Shown one piece after another: positions 14,001 through 25,171 of a stretch of 64,000 nucleotides of DNA. Under the pieces are notes generated by a model that was given only the letters and a program-made list of their open reading frames with translations, was not told the origin of the DNA and searched no databases. Numbering within the stretch: the stretch's first letter is position 1; every line of letters begins with the position of its first letter. The position numbers were made by a program, and so were the translations under genes. Source of the stretch: Antitrichia curtipendula (Eukaryota > Streptophyta > Bryopsida > Hypnales > Leucodontaceae); NCBI GenBank assembly GCA_951230915.1, contig OX579635.1, forward strand, positions 42,656,001 through 42,720,000, in the 5' to 3' direction.

Positions 14001-16816
14001 TCATGCATTATCACGGCCACTTATATTCAAACTAGAGGACGATGTCAAGCGTGCAAAAATACGCGACAAGGTACTACCCGAGGACCGAGCTTGCTGCCAA
14101 TCAGTGAACACATCGTTGCCTAAAATAACCAGGAAGATAGATAGGAAGAAAATGAGAAGCAAAAGCACAGATCCCAGCCACGAGCCACTTCTGACAGGCA
14201 CAACTGGCGTGATGCGTGCACTAGAATCTCCTGATACAGACAATATGGCTTCCCCCGTTGGGGAAAACTCCATGGATGTGACAAAGATCATATGTGCACG
14301 CTTCAACTTCTGACATACTGATAAGGTGACCGCATCAACAACTGCGATGTCTCCCTCGTTGCTTCCAATGGCAAGAAACCTACAAAAGTGGCGGGACAGT
14401 CACAAAGCAACATATCAGGTTAGCATTCTATATGAGTCCTCTTAAAACTTCTACATACTGCAACTTCAAACTGGAGGGGTAACATTTCTAATCAAAAGGG
14501 TCAATCCAATGATAATGCAACGAATGAGAATGAACAGATCCAAACTGAAGGTATCTTACATTAGCAAGAAAAACCACACCTCAGAAGTATTCTGAAAACA
14601 ACTTAGATAAGTCACAATTGTTTGCCAGGATTCTGTGCACCTAAGCTTCCAGAGTACCTCAGGTTCTCTACCACCGGTATTGTCAGTACTCGAACTGCGC
14701 AGGTAAGAAAATAAGTACCCACCTTCCGTCTCGAGAAATTGAAAAAGCTGAAATTGGATCTTCTTGCACCTTCCGCGAATTCACCTGCTTCCAACTGGCG
14801 GTATCAAATGCAGACACGAAGCCCATTCCTCGTTTTCGCACAGCTGCATACAGCAAGGGCTTGTTGCTATCTCGAGAGAATCTCACAAAGCCAATGCCTT
14901 CGCCTGAAAGTGAAGAAACACAACTTCCCGATGCAACGTCCCAAATTCGACAAGCACTGCCATCTGATGTTGAGGCCACAAATGCACCGTCTACGCTAAA
15001 ATCCAGATCCTTAATTGACTTATGAGCTTCAGGCTTATCAAGCAGCAGCTGTACAGAACAACACTCAGTAAGAACCAAATTCCACATTAAGGCAGTAACA
15101 TTAGGTAGGTAACCCTTTTAATTGGAGTCCCAATCCTGTGGCCTGAAAATCACCAAGTATAACGCAAGCGGTCATCCAAACATGAGCCGCGAATTTTCGC
15201 TTCCATATCTTTAGTAGTTGAAACAAAGTTTTCAAAGTAACATAATGTACCAATGGAAAGAAGAAATCGCACGTTACATATCTGAAGAATAGAAAATGTT
15301 ATGAAAGTTACTATGATTGACTATTAGCCTGGGGCACTTAGGTGTTAAATTTTATCATAATCAAAGATACTTCCACGTGATACATCATAGATACAATACT
15401 CATGCTTCGAGGCAGTCTACACTTGCAATTGTGACCTTACTACTTCAAACTTCAACAATTCATTTCCAAATAATAGCATTGGAATCCTTCCAAACATGAG
15501 GACAAGACCAACAAAATAAATTTCATCCTTAGTAGTAGAAACCACTCCAAACAGCTGAAAGACATGTGAAGGAGATCCTTACCTTAGAATGAAGAAAATG
15601 AAAAAAAAATGAAAAATTATAACCCTAATCTCTCAAACATGAGAGAAGCTCTCAAACTCATCAGAAAAATTCGTGCATCTAACTTACTCATCAGTCAACC
15701 CTAAAATTCAATGTCCATCTAACAATATAAACCACATAAAATGAAAAGATTGAAAATTAGAACCCCAAAACGAAACCATAATTCAAGAAAGAAAACAAAC
15801 AAATTCATCGTAAAAATGTCGCGCTTCTCCACCTTGAAAGTTCCCCATCCGATCACACGACATTCAACCACAGAATCCATGTCTATTCAGCAACATAAAC
15901 AACACAGAATGCAAAAAATTACCCCCCCCCAAATGCAAACCCTAATTCAGGAAAAAAAATCTCCAATTCATCGTCAAAAGTGCGCTCACCTTGAACGTTC
16001 CCCACTCGATCACACGATATGCAACCTCAAAATTCTGTCCCTACAGCAACCTAGACTACATAGAATGCAAAAATGCAAACCCTAGTAAATGAAGAAACCT
16101 AAAATTCATCATCAAAATTCACACTTCTACCTTAAACGTTCCCCACTCGATCACACGACATTCGACCATAAAATCCATGTCCATGCAGCAGCACAGCCCA
16201 CATTAAACGCAGAGAAGTCAAACCCCAGAAATGCAAACCCTAATTCACGAAAACATTCCCAAAATTCCTATCCAATTCATCGATCAAACTAGGCGCTTCT
16301 TTCTACCTTGAACGTCCCCCACTCGATCACCCGCAAGTGTCCATCTTCTCCCCCCGCCGCGAGCCGCGTCCCGTCGGGACTGAACACCACGCAGTTCTGC
16401 TCGCCCACCCCTTGCAACACCGGAATCTGTCGCTCCGCAGCCTCGACTCTCCCCTTCCCCTTCCTTTCGCCCTCCTCTCGCCGCACTTGGAACAGGCGGC
16501 AATCGTTTTCCAAGCTGCACACCACGGCCTCTCCGGAGGGATGCGCGGCCAGGCGGTACGGCGGGTCGTCGCCCGTGGCGAACGTGTCCACGGCGTCCGT
16601 CAGCTCTGTGGACTGGAAATCGTACTCCGCCAGCAACAAGCTGTTGGGAACGCCATTGCGCTGGTTGCCGCCCCCGCCGGCTAATAAAACCAAACCCTTG
16701 GGAGGCTCTTCGTCTCTGCCATCGCCAGGCGAGGAGCTACCCTCCACCCACGCCCCGGCGAACAAAGGCTGACCAAATTTTTTCGAGCACAGCAGGTAGC
16801 GCAGGGCCTTGCTCAT
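14001..16816 (-). CDS. SEC12-like WD40 protein (guanine nucleotide exchange factor for SAR1), three exons
   Basis: SEC12 proteins sit in the ER membrane, load SAR1 with GTP and so start COPII coat assembly. Exons 16816-16307, 15048-14723 and 14379-14001 join in frame to 404 residues, the usual length for the family. Residues 47-58 (GGGGNQRNGVPN) match the loop near the N-terminus of SEC12 propellers. WD40-like blades follow: NCVVFSPDGTRLAAGGEDG, KSIKDLDFSVDGAFVAST, FLAIGSNEGDIAVVD and FVTSMEFSPTGEAILSVS. A single hydrophobic segment at about 347-366 (VLLLLIFFLSIFLVILG) is the C-terminal anchor, followed by a short lumenal tail. Plants also have the SEC12-related PHF1, which helps phosphate transporters leave the ER; the intact GGGG loop favours true SEC12 but does not prove it. 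The start codon is the first ATG giving the family N-terminus; the ORF extends further upstream into leader. Intron 1 contains repeated copies of the exon 1 donor region. Confidence 0.88.
15826..16330 (-). repeat. Four-copy tandem repeat carrying the exon 1/intron 1 junction of the SEC12-like gene
   Basis: The exon 1 end (coding for VIEWGTFK, then GT) lies at 16307. Related copies of this junction lie within intron 1 with the last exon-like base at 16131, 15990 and 15833. Spacing is 176, 141 and 157 bp. Each copy keeps a version of GATCGAGTGGGGAACGTTCA and two of the three keep AAGGT at the donor. The intervening parts repeat ATGCAAACCCTAATTCA-like and CAATTCATCG-like segments. Confidence 0.8.
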
Positions 16817-17570
16817 GATCTTAATTACTCCCGCAAGTCGCACAAACAAGCTAAAGCAGCAACAGTACACAATCGAAGGAAAGATCGTGCAGCTGCGACA
16901 CAAGCTAGCCAGACAGATCTGCGAGAGAGTGGAAGTATAATAAGCTGTCTCTCGTCTTCGTCTCCCACCTCGTCCTTCTAAACCCAAACCCAGAAAGTTA
17001 CTTTTAAAGCTGCCATTTGATGGTAAAGTTTATGCACATGGCGCACTTACCATGCGTCTGTCAGTGTTTTACTTTTGCATTTATGTTTACTTTTGCATTT
17101 AGCAGGGAGGATTGACCGGCCAGGGAGGATTGACTCATGTATCGCCCTGTGTTTTACCCCTGCAGAAAACACTGGAATTTTTTATTTGCCGCATATGACA
17201 AACTTCTGAATTCATATTTGCAATCAGAGGCCCCAAATTAGTTAGGGGGCATGAAGTAATACAAAATTAAAGCGGCACATAATAGGGGGCAATTTTTACA
17301 TTTACCCTTTGATGGGGACAATACATGGGTCAATCTTCCCTAGCCGGATCGCCCCCTTTATGCCTCGTGTTTCACCTTTGGAAAAAACACTGAAATTTTT
17401 TTATTTGCCACCCACAATAAAATTTGCAAATTTTGAGCTCACATTTGCAATCAAGGACCCAAATTAGTGAAGAGAGGTGAAGAAATACAAAATTTATGCA
17501 GCATAAAATAAAGGACAATTTTTATAATTATCCTTGGTCGAGGCAATAAGGGGGGTAATCTTCCTTGCTG
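16817..17570. repeat. 5' leader/promoter side of the SEC12-like gene with a two-copy ~220-bp tandem repeat
   Basis: Bases 16817-16990 are probably the 5' leader. Beyond that, two related units of about 220 bp span roughly 17094-17572. Landmarks repeated once per unit are AACACTGRAATTTTTTATTT near 17167 and 17386, CATTTGCAATCA, and AATTAGTKA. GGAGGATTGAC also occurs twice at 17105-17135. No ORF is supported. The repeat lies within 0.8 kb of the start and could overlap the promoter. Confidence 0.6.
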
Positions 17571-19300
17571 ATGGTTAGAGCATCTCAAATGCAAAGACAA
17601 GGACGGGGACAATATTATTTTAGAGTGGACTTCATTCCATTCCAATGACTTCAAAAAAAATTGCCCCAACGCAAAGCCGGCAATTCAAACCTTAAATGAA
17701 CTTTTTCACATTAAAAGAAGAAGAAGAGGAAAGATTTTACATTAAAAAAAAAACTTTCATGAAAAAGAAGGAGAGTTTCAATTTATTGGCAAGCATAACA
17801 AAGTTTGAAAAGGTATGACAATTATGAATATTCTTATTTTGAATCAACTTGCGGGCTCTTCATATTTTATCAAGTTGCCATAATGGAGATGAAAAATGGC
17901 AAGGTTGAGAATAAAGAGAGCCAATGTTGGGTGCATTGAGTTTTTTTTTTTTTAGTTGCCCTGTCATTATGTTGTTGTTGTGCTAGTGCTCGATTGGATT
18001 TGAATTGCTCTTAGTTGGTTATCACACCTAGTGGTTAGGATGGGCATCTCTTGCCAAATATTCATTATTTTTTTGAAAAATATGTTTCAACAAATGCTAA
18101 AAATAGCAATGTTTTGTAATATTCTTCTTCCTTCTTTTTTCAAAGATAATTTTTCAAGAAATCCTACATCTATTTTAAGATACATTGTTTGCCAAAAGAT
18201 TCAATAGTAGTTTTTTTATAAGTGGCTAGAAAAGAAATCATGAAATCTATATATTGAATTGTTATGATTGGACCAAAATCTTGTCTCATTATTGCCAAAT
18301 TTCCATTCACTTTACCATTTTATCTTTTTTGTACCATTTATACATTTTAAATATTTATAATCCTACTTTCATCTAGATTCAACTATAATTTAATATTACT
18401 TAACCACCACTCTGCTATATTCCAAAATTAATATGAAAATCCTTGGAACTGAATACCTTTCTCATTTGATATGTTGCACAAGACATGTGAATTTCATAGT
18501 AGCTCATAGACCTTAATATGAGTCTCAAACCATTCAATGGGAATTTTTAAAAAGATTCTTTGGTGGAACCTATAAGACCCCCTAGGGATCATCTTAACAA
18601 ATTTCACAAGACAAATTGATAGTATAGACTTATTTATGTCTTCCTTCTCTATTAATTCAACTTCCACTTCTTCAATCATCTTCTTATGACAAAATGAAAT
18701 GAATCTTGCAATTTTTTTCCAAGAAAATGCTCTGATTGCTTGAAAAACAAGATTGTCCATAACTTTCACATAACAAATCCAAATGGAATATATCAAAGCT
18801 TCCCATGTACATAAAGAATATAATCCATACAGAACAAAATTTTAATTTTTCTACTTGCCAAACTAAAAAGAGGGCTTTTGTGCCACAACTTTTGTTCTTG
18901 GACTCCAATTGAAATAGAAATTATATTTTTGGAAAGCTAATGTGTTTTTCTATCTTCACACGAAAAAAAATTTCAAAAAATCATGACAAATATTGAGTCT
19001 GTAGGAGCCTGCCCAAAATTTGTTTTAGGGACAATGCGCTTTAGAAGTTAAATTTAAACTTCTACTTAAAATCCCATGCATTTTATTAACTGTTACAACA
19101 TGCTACAGCAGTTGTGCTATCAAAAGTCTTGAGCCTTCCTCACTGTGCAATTGGACCTCAACTCAATGCTTCACAATAAAGCAAGTTTAATTTGTCCAAT
19201 AAGATCCTTTTTTCATTCAAAAATCAGAAACAAATTTTGAAAACATTCTCCCTTCTGATGAAAATTTTAAATTTCATCCATTATTTAGATGAAAATTTGA
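17571..19300. other. AT-rich spacer with a fragment of the dispersed repeat family
   Basis: No gene is visible. The segment 18490-19030 resembles 45600-46000: both contain GATTGTCCATAACTTT and a following AT-rich stretch, and end near RGGARCCTRCCC. The remainder is AT-rich and featureless. Confidence 0.5.
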
Positions 19301-21013
19301 AAAATTCTTCTGGAGGACTTGAAAAGACTGCCTGTTTCCTCAAGAATTCAGTTCTCTCGGAATCAGTCTTCATCCTATACAAAAGTCACCAGTAGGAGAA
19401 GAGCTCCCTCTACGCCGTCCGATCATCCTCCAGGAGCACAGATCGTCGATCAGTATGGGAACGCAATATGTTCCCAACGTTCACTATTCTGGCCCGTTTG
19501 GTGTGCCGGTTTTGGATGGACTTGCCTTCCAGGCTCCGAACCTGTAAGACTTTACCCGGTTTCTTCAAGCACAAGCTCCCTGGTGCAGTACCGACTTTTC
19601 CCGATTTCCCGTTCGAGATCTGCTCTTGAATCGACAGACTATGCTTCGGTTTTCCTCTGTTTCCTCCTTTTGATGTTTTGCTGCGGTCATTCCAGTTTCC
19701 CTAGTGACCTCCTTGATGCTCAAGTACTTCAGGTTTTCAAGGTCCATTTCTACGCTTTCAATATTTCCTGGGATCATCGTTCTGGCCAATGTCCCACGCA
19801 TTCTCACTTTAGAGTAGTTTTTGGTTATTCCAACCCATCGGTTGTCGTTTTTGGTATCCTCCGTGCGCTGATGTAATTTTCCAACAAACCTGCGTAGGTT
19901 GGGACACTCTAACTTGCCTCTTTTTCATTTTCTTGTTCTGGTCAAAATTTTACGTGTTCTTGTAAAGAAATGAAAGAAGATTTTCATGTATCCAAGAATT
20001 CGTTAGTTGAATATTGTATGCAAACGTTAGGAGAATGCAGAGTGTTTTTGGTAGTTGGTTTGTAGCCGATATTTAAACAGGGTATTAGCTCTTCCTCATC
20101 TTAACCAATATGTACTCTTAGGCTCTAGTTGCTGAATTCAGTTGTTACGTTTAAACTTTGCTCAAAGAGCATTTACGCCTGGCACAACGAAAGTATGTTA
20201 GCATTCCTGGTCGTGCACAATTTGAGATACTCCTCACTAAGGTAGGGATATCCGAAATCGCCACGACTGCTGCTGAGTAGAGTTCATGGTCATATTTTTA
20301 TGAGTTCTTGTTTGCAAACGAAATGTGGTTTCAACATTCCAACCCTCGAAAAGAATGTGTCATTTGGATGCCATTCGAAACAGTTACAAACGGTGAAAGT
20401 TTGGCGGGTGGATGTTCTTAACCGTTACTTGATCAGATGTTCAGGTGGTGTATATCCTCTGAAATCAATATGTATCTATTGTCTAAGATTGTTGGATTGC
20501 TTTGGGGTTTTGGTTTCCCTAGATTGTTTGCAATTTGAGTTAATATTGTGTTTCATATCGAGAATTCGGACTCATTGTTCTGAACTAGGGCATAGAACTA
20601 GATGTTAGTGCCTTCCGAGGATGCACATTCTACGTGTGGGAATTATCTATCAAATGCCGTGTTATCTATCAATGATGATCACATTGGAGAAGGTCGGTTT
20701 GGCTCGATTTAGAGATCATTAGTGAATTAGTGATTTTTGTTTGAGGTTTGAGTTCTTTATGTTGAGTGTTCACATGTAGGTTGTCTTTCTAGTGCAGGAT
20801 TGCTTGACTGGAATCAGTGACTTGGGATCATGTTCGTTCTTTGGTGACACAGAAAAGAGAGAAAGAAGGGGGCTGAGTAACAAAAAGAGAATCATTGTGG
20901 TTCGGCAACTGATCAAACTGTGCGTTTACGCTTGCAGTTTCTCCTTTCTGTTTCAAGAGGTTGTAATGGATTGAGCAGGAAGAGGGTGCCTGTGCAAGTT
21001 TCTCACCGCCAGG
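19301..21013 (+). promoter_or_regulatory. Promoter and probable spliced 5' leader of the BTB/POZ gene
   Basis: Composition becomes gene-like from about 19390. At 19456 a 30-codon ORF starts with ATG, reads MGTQYVPNVHYSGPFGVPVL and ends at 19548 inside a good donor (CCTGTAAGAC). It could be an upstream ORF or the start of an alternative first exon. Several stops separate it from the main coding region at 21014, so the long leader is probably spliced. A 185-codon ORF at 19319-19876 in another frame shows no protein character. Confidence 0.4.
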
Positions 21014-22282
21014 ATGTGTTCTGAGGTTGCAACACAGGAGCTCTTCGAGATGTGTTCTGAGCTTCGGCAGACGGAAGAGACGGTGCGTTGTTTTGGAGTT
21101 GAAGAAGGTCAAGATGTTGCAGTCCGCTTGGTATCAAACGGAGGTGAAAGCGAGAATCACGAAAAAACGCTCCTGGTGTTGAATGTGCATTCCAGTCGTT
21201 TGAGCCGATGCAGCAAATACTTCGAGACTTGCTTGAGTGAGAGATGGAGAAAATCAAGCACGACACCCCCTTCGTTGATCGAATTCGTCCTTGAAGTTCA
21301 CGGGGATGTCCAATGCTACACGGATTGTTTCTCTCGCATGTACACCCCCTTTCTCAAGGACTTCCGGGATGTGAAACACAGTCTGGAGCTTCTCAAAGTG
21401 GCCTCTCAGATCGAGTTTCTCGAGCTCATGGACTCCATCTCCCGGTACATCAGCGCGATCCCTTGGTCATGTGAGGATGAAATCAGGATCAGAGAGTATT
21501 CCTCTTCGCTGGATTTTCCCTGTGAACATGCCAAAGATCTCGTGGCTCGCTTGGGGTTGCACATGACAGAAGAGAATCGGCATAATCATATGTGTGACCT
21601 GGTCCAGCAGGGCATACGCACGGCTCTTCATCCAGATGGCAACTTCAAGAACACTCGCGCTTTTTTTGAGGTTTTTTTGCAGGGCATTAAATCTGGCACA
21701 TCTGCAAATGTTGCCAGAACTGTGGTTACAATAGTGAGTGACGAGACGAAGAACATGCTCAATGCCATTGGAAAAGAATGTGAAGAGAAGGGGTTTTATC
21801 ACTTGGTGCCCAAGTTTACAGAGAAGCTCCTGTCGATCTGTTGGGCGCTGAACGCTCTGTTAATCGCAGGTGTGGCCGAGGAATTGGTTCAGTACATCGT
21901 GCAGTTGGATACTTTGGCTTGCATTGTTGCGAATGTGAATTGTTTCAATGGTCCGGAAGCTTGTAAGATGGCGGCCTTCGAGTTGGCGAAGCTCATCCTT
22001 CAAATGTATGGTGAGGTGCTGGATGGAAATCTGCTCTTGAACACGCCCGAACGGACTGCGTTGTTGAAGAACTGGCATGTGGTGCTGGAGAATCACGTCT
22101 CCAGGGATAGCTATTATCAAATCACGAAAAGCTTCTTCCTCACGTTGCCTCTGGAGCAGCAGACGGAGCTCATCAAACTGCGGAAAGACAAGTTCACGGG
22201 CTACATCGACACAAGCTCTCTCGTGACACTCTTGAAGAAGACTTGGCCAGCCATGGAGTCAGATTTGGAGCTCTCGAATTAA
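21014..22282 (+). CDS. BTB/POZ domain protein, 422 residues, intronless coding region
   Basis: BTB/POZ proteins of plants commonly act as substrate adaptors for CUL3 ubiquitin ligases. Residues 35-125 have the BTB shape: DVAVRLVSNGG, then LLVLNVHSSRLSRCSKYFET at about 55-74, ERWRKS, and an EFVLEVHGDVQCYTDCFSRM strand-helix unit. Residues 125-165 (LELLKVASQIEFLELMDSIS) are the end of the domain and entry into a BACK-like helical region. The rest is helical and Leu/Cys-rich without a second domain that I can name. This resembles the plant BTB group around Arabidopsis At3g05675 and At1g63850, a family match from memory and not a computed one. The first ATG of the frame gives a normal domain placement. 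GC content is well above the surroundings. The 3' flank from 22283 probably includes a long untranslated region. Confidence 0.82.
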   Translation: MCSEVATQELFEMCSELRQTEETVRCFGVEEGQDVAVRLVSNGGESENHEKTLLVLNVHSSRLSRCSKYFETCLSERWRKSSTTPPSLIEFVLEVHGDVQCYTDCFSRMYTPFLKDFRDVKHSLELLKVASQIEFLELMDSISRYISAIPWSCEDEIRIREYSSSLDFPCEHAKDLVARLGLHMTEENRHNHMCDLVQQGIRTALHPDGNFKNTRAFFEVFLQGIKSGTSANVARTVVTIVSDETKNMLNAIGKECEEKGFYHLVPKFTEKLLSICWALNALLIAGVAEELVQYIVQLDTLACIVANVNCFNGPEACKMAAFELAKLILQMYGEVLDGNLLLNTPERTALLKNWHVVLENHVSRDSYYQITKSFFLTLPLEQQTELIKLRKDKFTGYIDTSSLVTLLKKTWPAMESDLELSN

Positions 22283-23629
22283 ATTCCAACAAGTTTACTT
22301 TTGGAAGCCTGAATGGTCACGAGCATTCGTCACTCTGTGCCTCGTCACTGGTGTTCCAGGCACCGCAGGTACCATAACTACACTGTTCATTCATTCTATT
22401 CAGTGTATGATACACCACTTACCAGGTTTACAGTTAATTCAAACACCATGTATCTATGAATGGATAAGATGGGAACTCAATTTACCAAAAGTTCATTTAC
22501 TGTGTTGGCCACTTGTGGATTAACTCACTATTTACTCTAAAGCTTCTCTTTCTCCTCTTTCAATGGTCGATGGTAGTTCAAGGTAAACCAACAGCACTAC
22601 GTAATAAATCAGTTTTGATTTCTGCATGACACGCTATTTTGGTGCACACTAAACCATGGAGACACTACATAGAATCAACCCATTAGTTTTAATTTCTTGC
22701 TGGTGAACCACTTGTACGCCTGGCCAGGCATCGTTGTAACCATCATGTTAACATCATGAACCTGGGAAGGGGATGTCCAGCTTAGCATGAAATTTGGAGC
22801 AAGAACGAGCAAGATAAGAAAAAGTTGATCCCTGAAGATTGCAGAAGCAGGAAGGTGGCGTAGATGTTGTCAGTCGTTGCATAGAATGTTCAAGATGATG
22901 TTTACATTTATTCCTCCACTGCATATCCTGCATCAATTATGCTCCCAGAGTAAGTATCTACTTTCATTCGCCTCGTACGTTTTTCTTTTCGACGTCTGGC
23001 GGACTTGAATATCGTTTCGGCATACCAAGTATTGTGTTTCTTGTTTCATTTCTCTGAATTATCTACCGTCTTTGTTGTCACATTGGAGTACAGTAAGCGT
23101 GAATACTGCTCCATGGAAGTGGACGTACCAGGATAGCGTTGCAATTCTGGAGGATGGTAGGAATTGCTGCAAGACATTCGGAAGCTTAAGCGATCGATAG
23201 TGGGAGATTGAGATTGAGGACAAGTTGGACTTAGACATAAACAGCCTGCAATCAATTTCACATGTATTACCTTTTCCTTTGATAACTCATTTTGGGAGAC
23301 TCCAGGCTTCATGTTTGTTTTCTTGTCTTTCAGTTCCTGCTGTTGTCTCCGTCAGAACATTGGTGATTACAGTACGGCAATTCTGCTTTTTGTGCAATCC
23401 CTCCGTCTGCATGGTGGCACTTGATCACAACTTGGTAATATTACTATGGTAGTATTAGTATTGTGGATCTTGGAAGAATTGAAACTCACCATCATTTTGG
23501 ATAGTTGAGATTCATCAGCTTTTGGTAGACACCTGCTACCACTCCTTCGTTGTGTTGCTTACCATTGAGCATCGTGTGAAGCAATCTTATAATTAATTGA
23601 TGCAACTCGTCCAGCTGCATGGTAGCCTT
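22283..23629 (+). other. 3' flank of the BTB/POZ gene
   Basis: Sequence of intermediate composition follows the stop codon. It may hold 3' untranslated exons, since AATAAA-like motifs and GT/AG pairs occur, but no coding region can be supported. No separate gene is seen. Confidence 0.4.
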
Positions 23630-24300
23630 GTCAATAAACCCTTAACCCCTAAAGGTCCCAACACCGTTTTTTTGGCAATATAGCGATTTTGGGCAGCTCA
23701 TTGCGAATGGAATTTTTAGTTTTATTTTTTGAAAATTTCACACAACATGTTCTTGAGGAGTAGCTTGAAGGCACAACAATTTTCATAACTTTTAACCACA
23801 TGGCTAAAAAGTTATTATATGATATGTAAATTTCATGCAAGTTGAGTGGTTCAAAAAAATTCTTTAAAAACCATTTTTTTTTAAATAAATTTTAAAAATT
23901 TGTTCTTTAGACTTATTTATATTTAGAAAGCTTTGAACCATTCCGCTTTGATTAATGAGATGAAGCATTGGGAAAGTACCCCTCATTGCTTCAATATTAT
24001 TGCACTATTGTTGCAATGGGTTAACAATGTAGTATTGGAAGTATATTGTTGCATTACTACAAATAATCATGCAACAATATAGTTTTGATGGGAGTACTAC
24101 AACAATACACTTTCAATACTATACTACTAATCCATTGAAACAATAGTGCATTAATGGGTGGCTTTTTCTTGATGTGAAAGTTATGAGGAATTTTAGTATG
24201 TTGGTAGGTATGGTGTTTATGAAGTTTTTGTCCTATCTCATGGTTGGATTTGGTGTTAGTAGAGTACATATTTTTCTAAAACGCAAAGGTAGAAGTATGT
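23630..24300. repeat. Copy of the dispersed repeat family, interrupted by a MITE
   Basis: The sequence from AACCCCTAAAGGTCC near 23642 matches 63500 onward (AACCCCTAAAGGACC) over about 330 bp, including GGGCAGCTCA, GCGAATGGAA or ACGAATGGAA, and CAACAATTTTCATAACTTTT. The match resumes after 24174, so the copy was split by the small element at 23965-24174. Confidence 0.7.
23965..24174. mobile_element. 210-bp foldback MITE with TGAA target duplication
   Basis: The two halves are imperfect reverse complements. The left arm has TTGCACTATTGTTGCAATGG and AGTATTGGAAGTATATTGTT; the right arm read on the minus strand has ATGCACTATTGTTTCAATGG and AGTATTGAAAGTGTATTGTT. TGAA flanks it at 23961-23964 and 24175-24178. 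The related uninterrupted sequences near 11900 and 63830 read GAGATGAAAGTTATGA, which is what removal of this element plus one TGAA would leave. Confidence 0.75.
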
Positions 24301-24608
24301 CAAGTGGTTGACCAAGCAAAAATTGCATTGGCTCTAGTTCAAAACTGGATTTGCAAAAATGAGGTTACAGATTTAAAGAAAACAAAAATTTCAAAAAATC
24401 ACCATGTCTAGAGAACCTCATTTCAAATCCATTCCAACAAGTTTTACTCAAAAAATGATAATATTTTGTTTGTAATCAAATTTAGAAGGAATTTTAAAAT
24501 TTTCTTTTTAGAAAATTTACAAAAAATTATTGGTGATAGCATCTGTAAATCTAATAGTACATGTGGAATCTAAAACTCAAAATCTACAATTTTTATTCAT
24601 AAATCATT

Positions 24609-25171
24609 CTCGGGGGGTGCATTTAGTTCTACTACAACAAACCACGTGCAAACAAGTGGTTTCTAATAAACTATAATTTCAATCTAAAATTTTGAACATT
24701 GTTTAATAATGACTAGGTTTCTATTGCCAAAATTTCCAACTCAAATAAAATATAAAATGATTTCTAAAAGAGGTTGAAAATGAACTAAAATGGCATGTTT
24801 TTCAACTCAAATAATTATGAAGAACACATTTAGATGACTGTTGAATCAAAATTCAACTCAAAATGAGCTTTCAATAGAGAGTTATTTTTAGGAATTTTTT
24901 GTTCATTTTCTAGACAATTTTTTCTTATATAATTAGGGATGTGAAAGTTATTTTTCAATTCTATAGTGTATTTTTTTACTTCAAAAATTTGTAACTAATT
25001 ATTCTTAACAAATAAAAATATCAATAATTCAAAATATAAACTTTCAAGGTAGGAAAATCTATTCATATTTTATTTATTTATTTTTATTTAAAAATCAAAA
25101 AGTATATATAGAGGGTCGAGAGTTTTGTTTGCATGTGGTTTCTAATGGATACTCTAAGTGAACTCCCGGAG
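24609..25171. mobile_element. 563-bp hAT-type non-autonomous element, copy 1
   Basis: The ends are CTCGGGGGGTGCATTTAG and, at the right, CTAAGTGAACTCCCGGAG, degenerate versions of the terminal repeats seen in copy 2. Flanking 8-mers are AAATCATT (24601-24608) and AAATCAAT (25172-25179), 7 of 8 identical. Length equals that of the inverted copy at 58909-59471, and the interiors match throughout in opposite orientation. An 8-bp duplication is typical of hAT transposons. It has no ORF, so movement would need a transposase in trans. Confidence 0.85.

Noticed and set aside
16308..16772. Plus-strand ORFs of 154 and 115 codons
   Set aside because: They are antisense shadows of exon 1 of the SEC12-like gene, whose minus-strand frame has clear WD40 content.
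19319..19876. A 185-codon plus-strand ORF before the BTB/POZ gene
   Set aside because: Its residues lack domain character, it runs through a strong splice donor, and another frame has the better protein-like stretch.
21467..22120. Minus-strand ORFs of 111 and 86 codons
   Set aside because: They lie fully inside the BTB/POZ coding region and show no motif.
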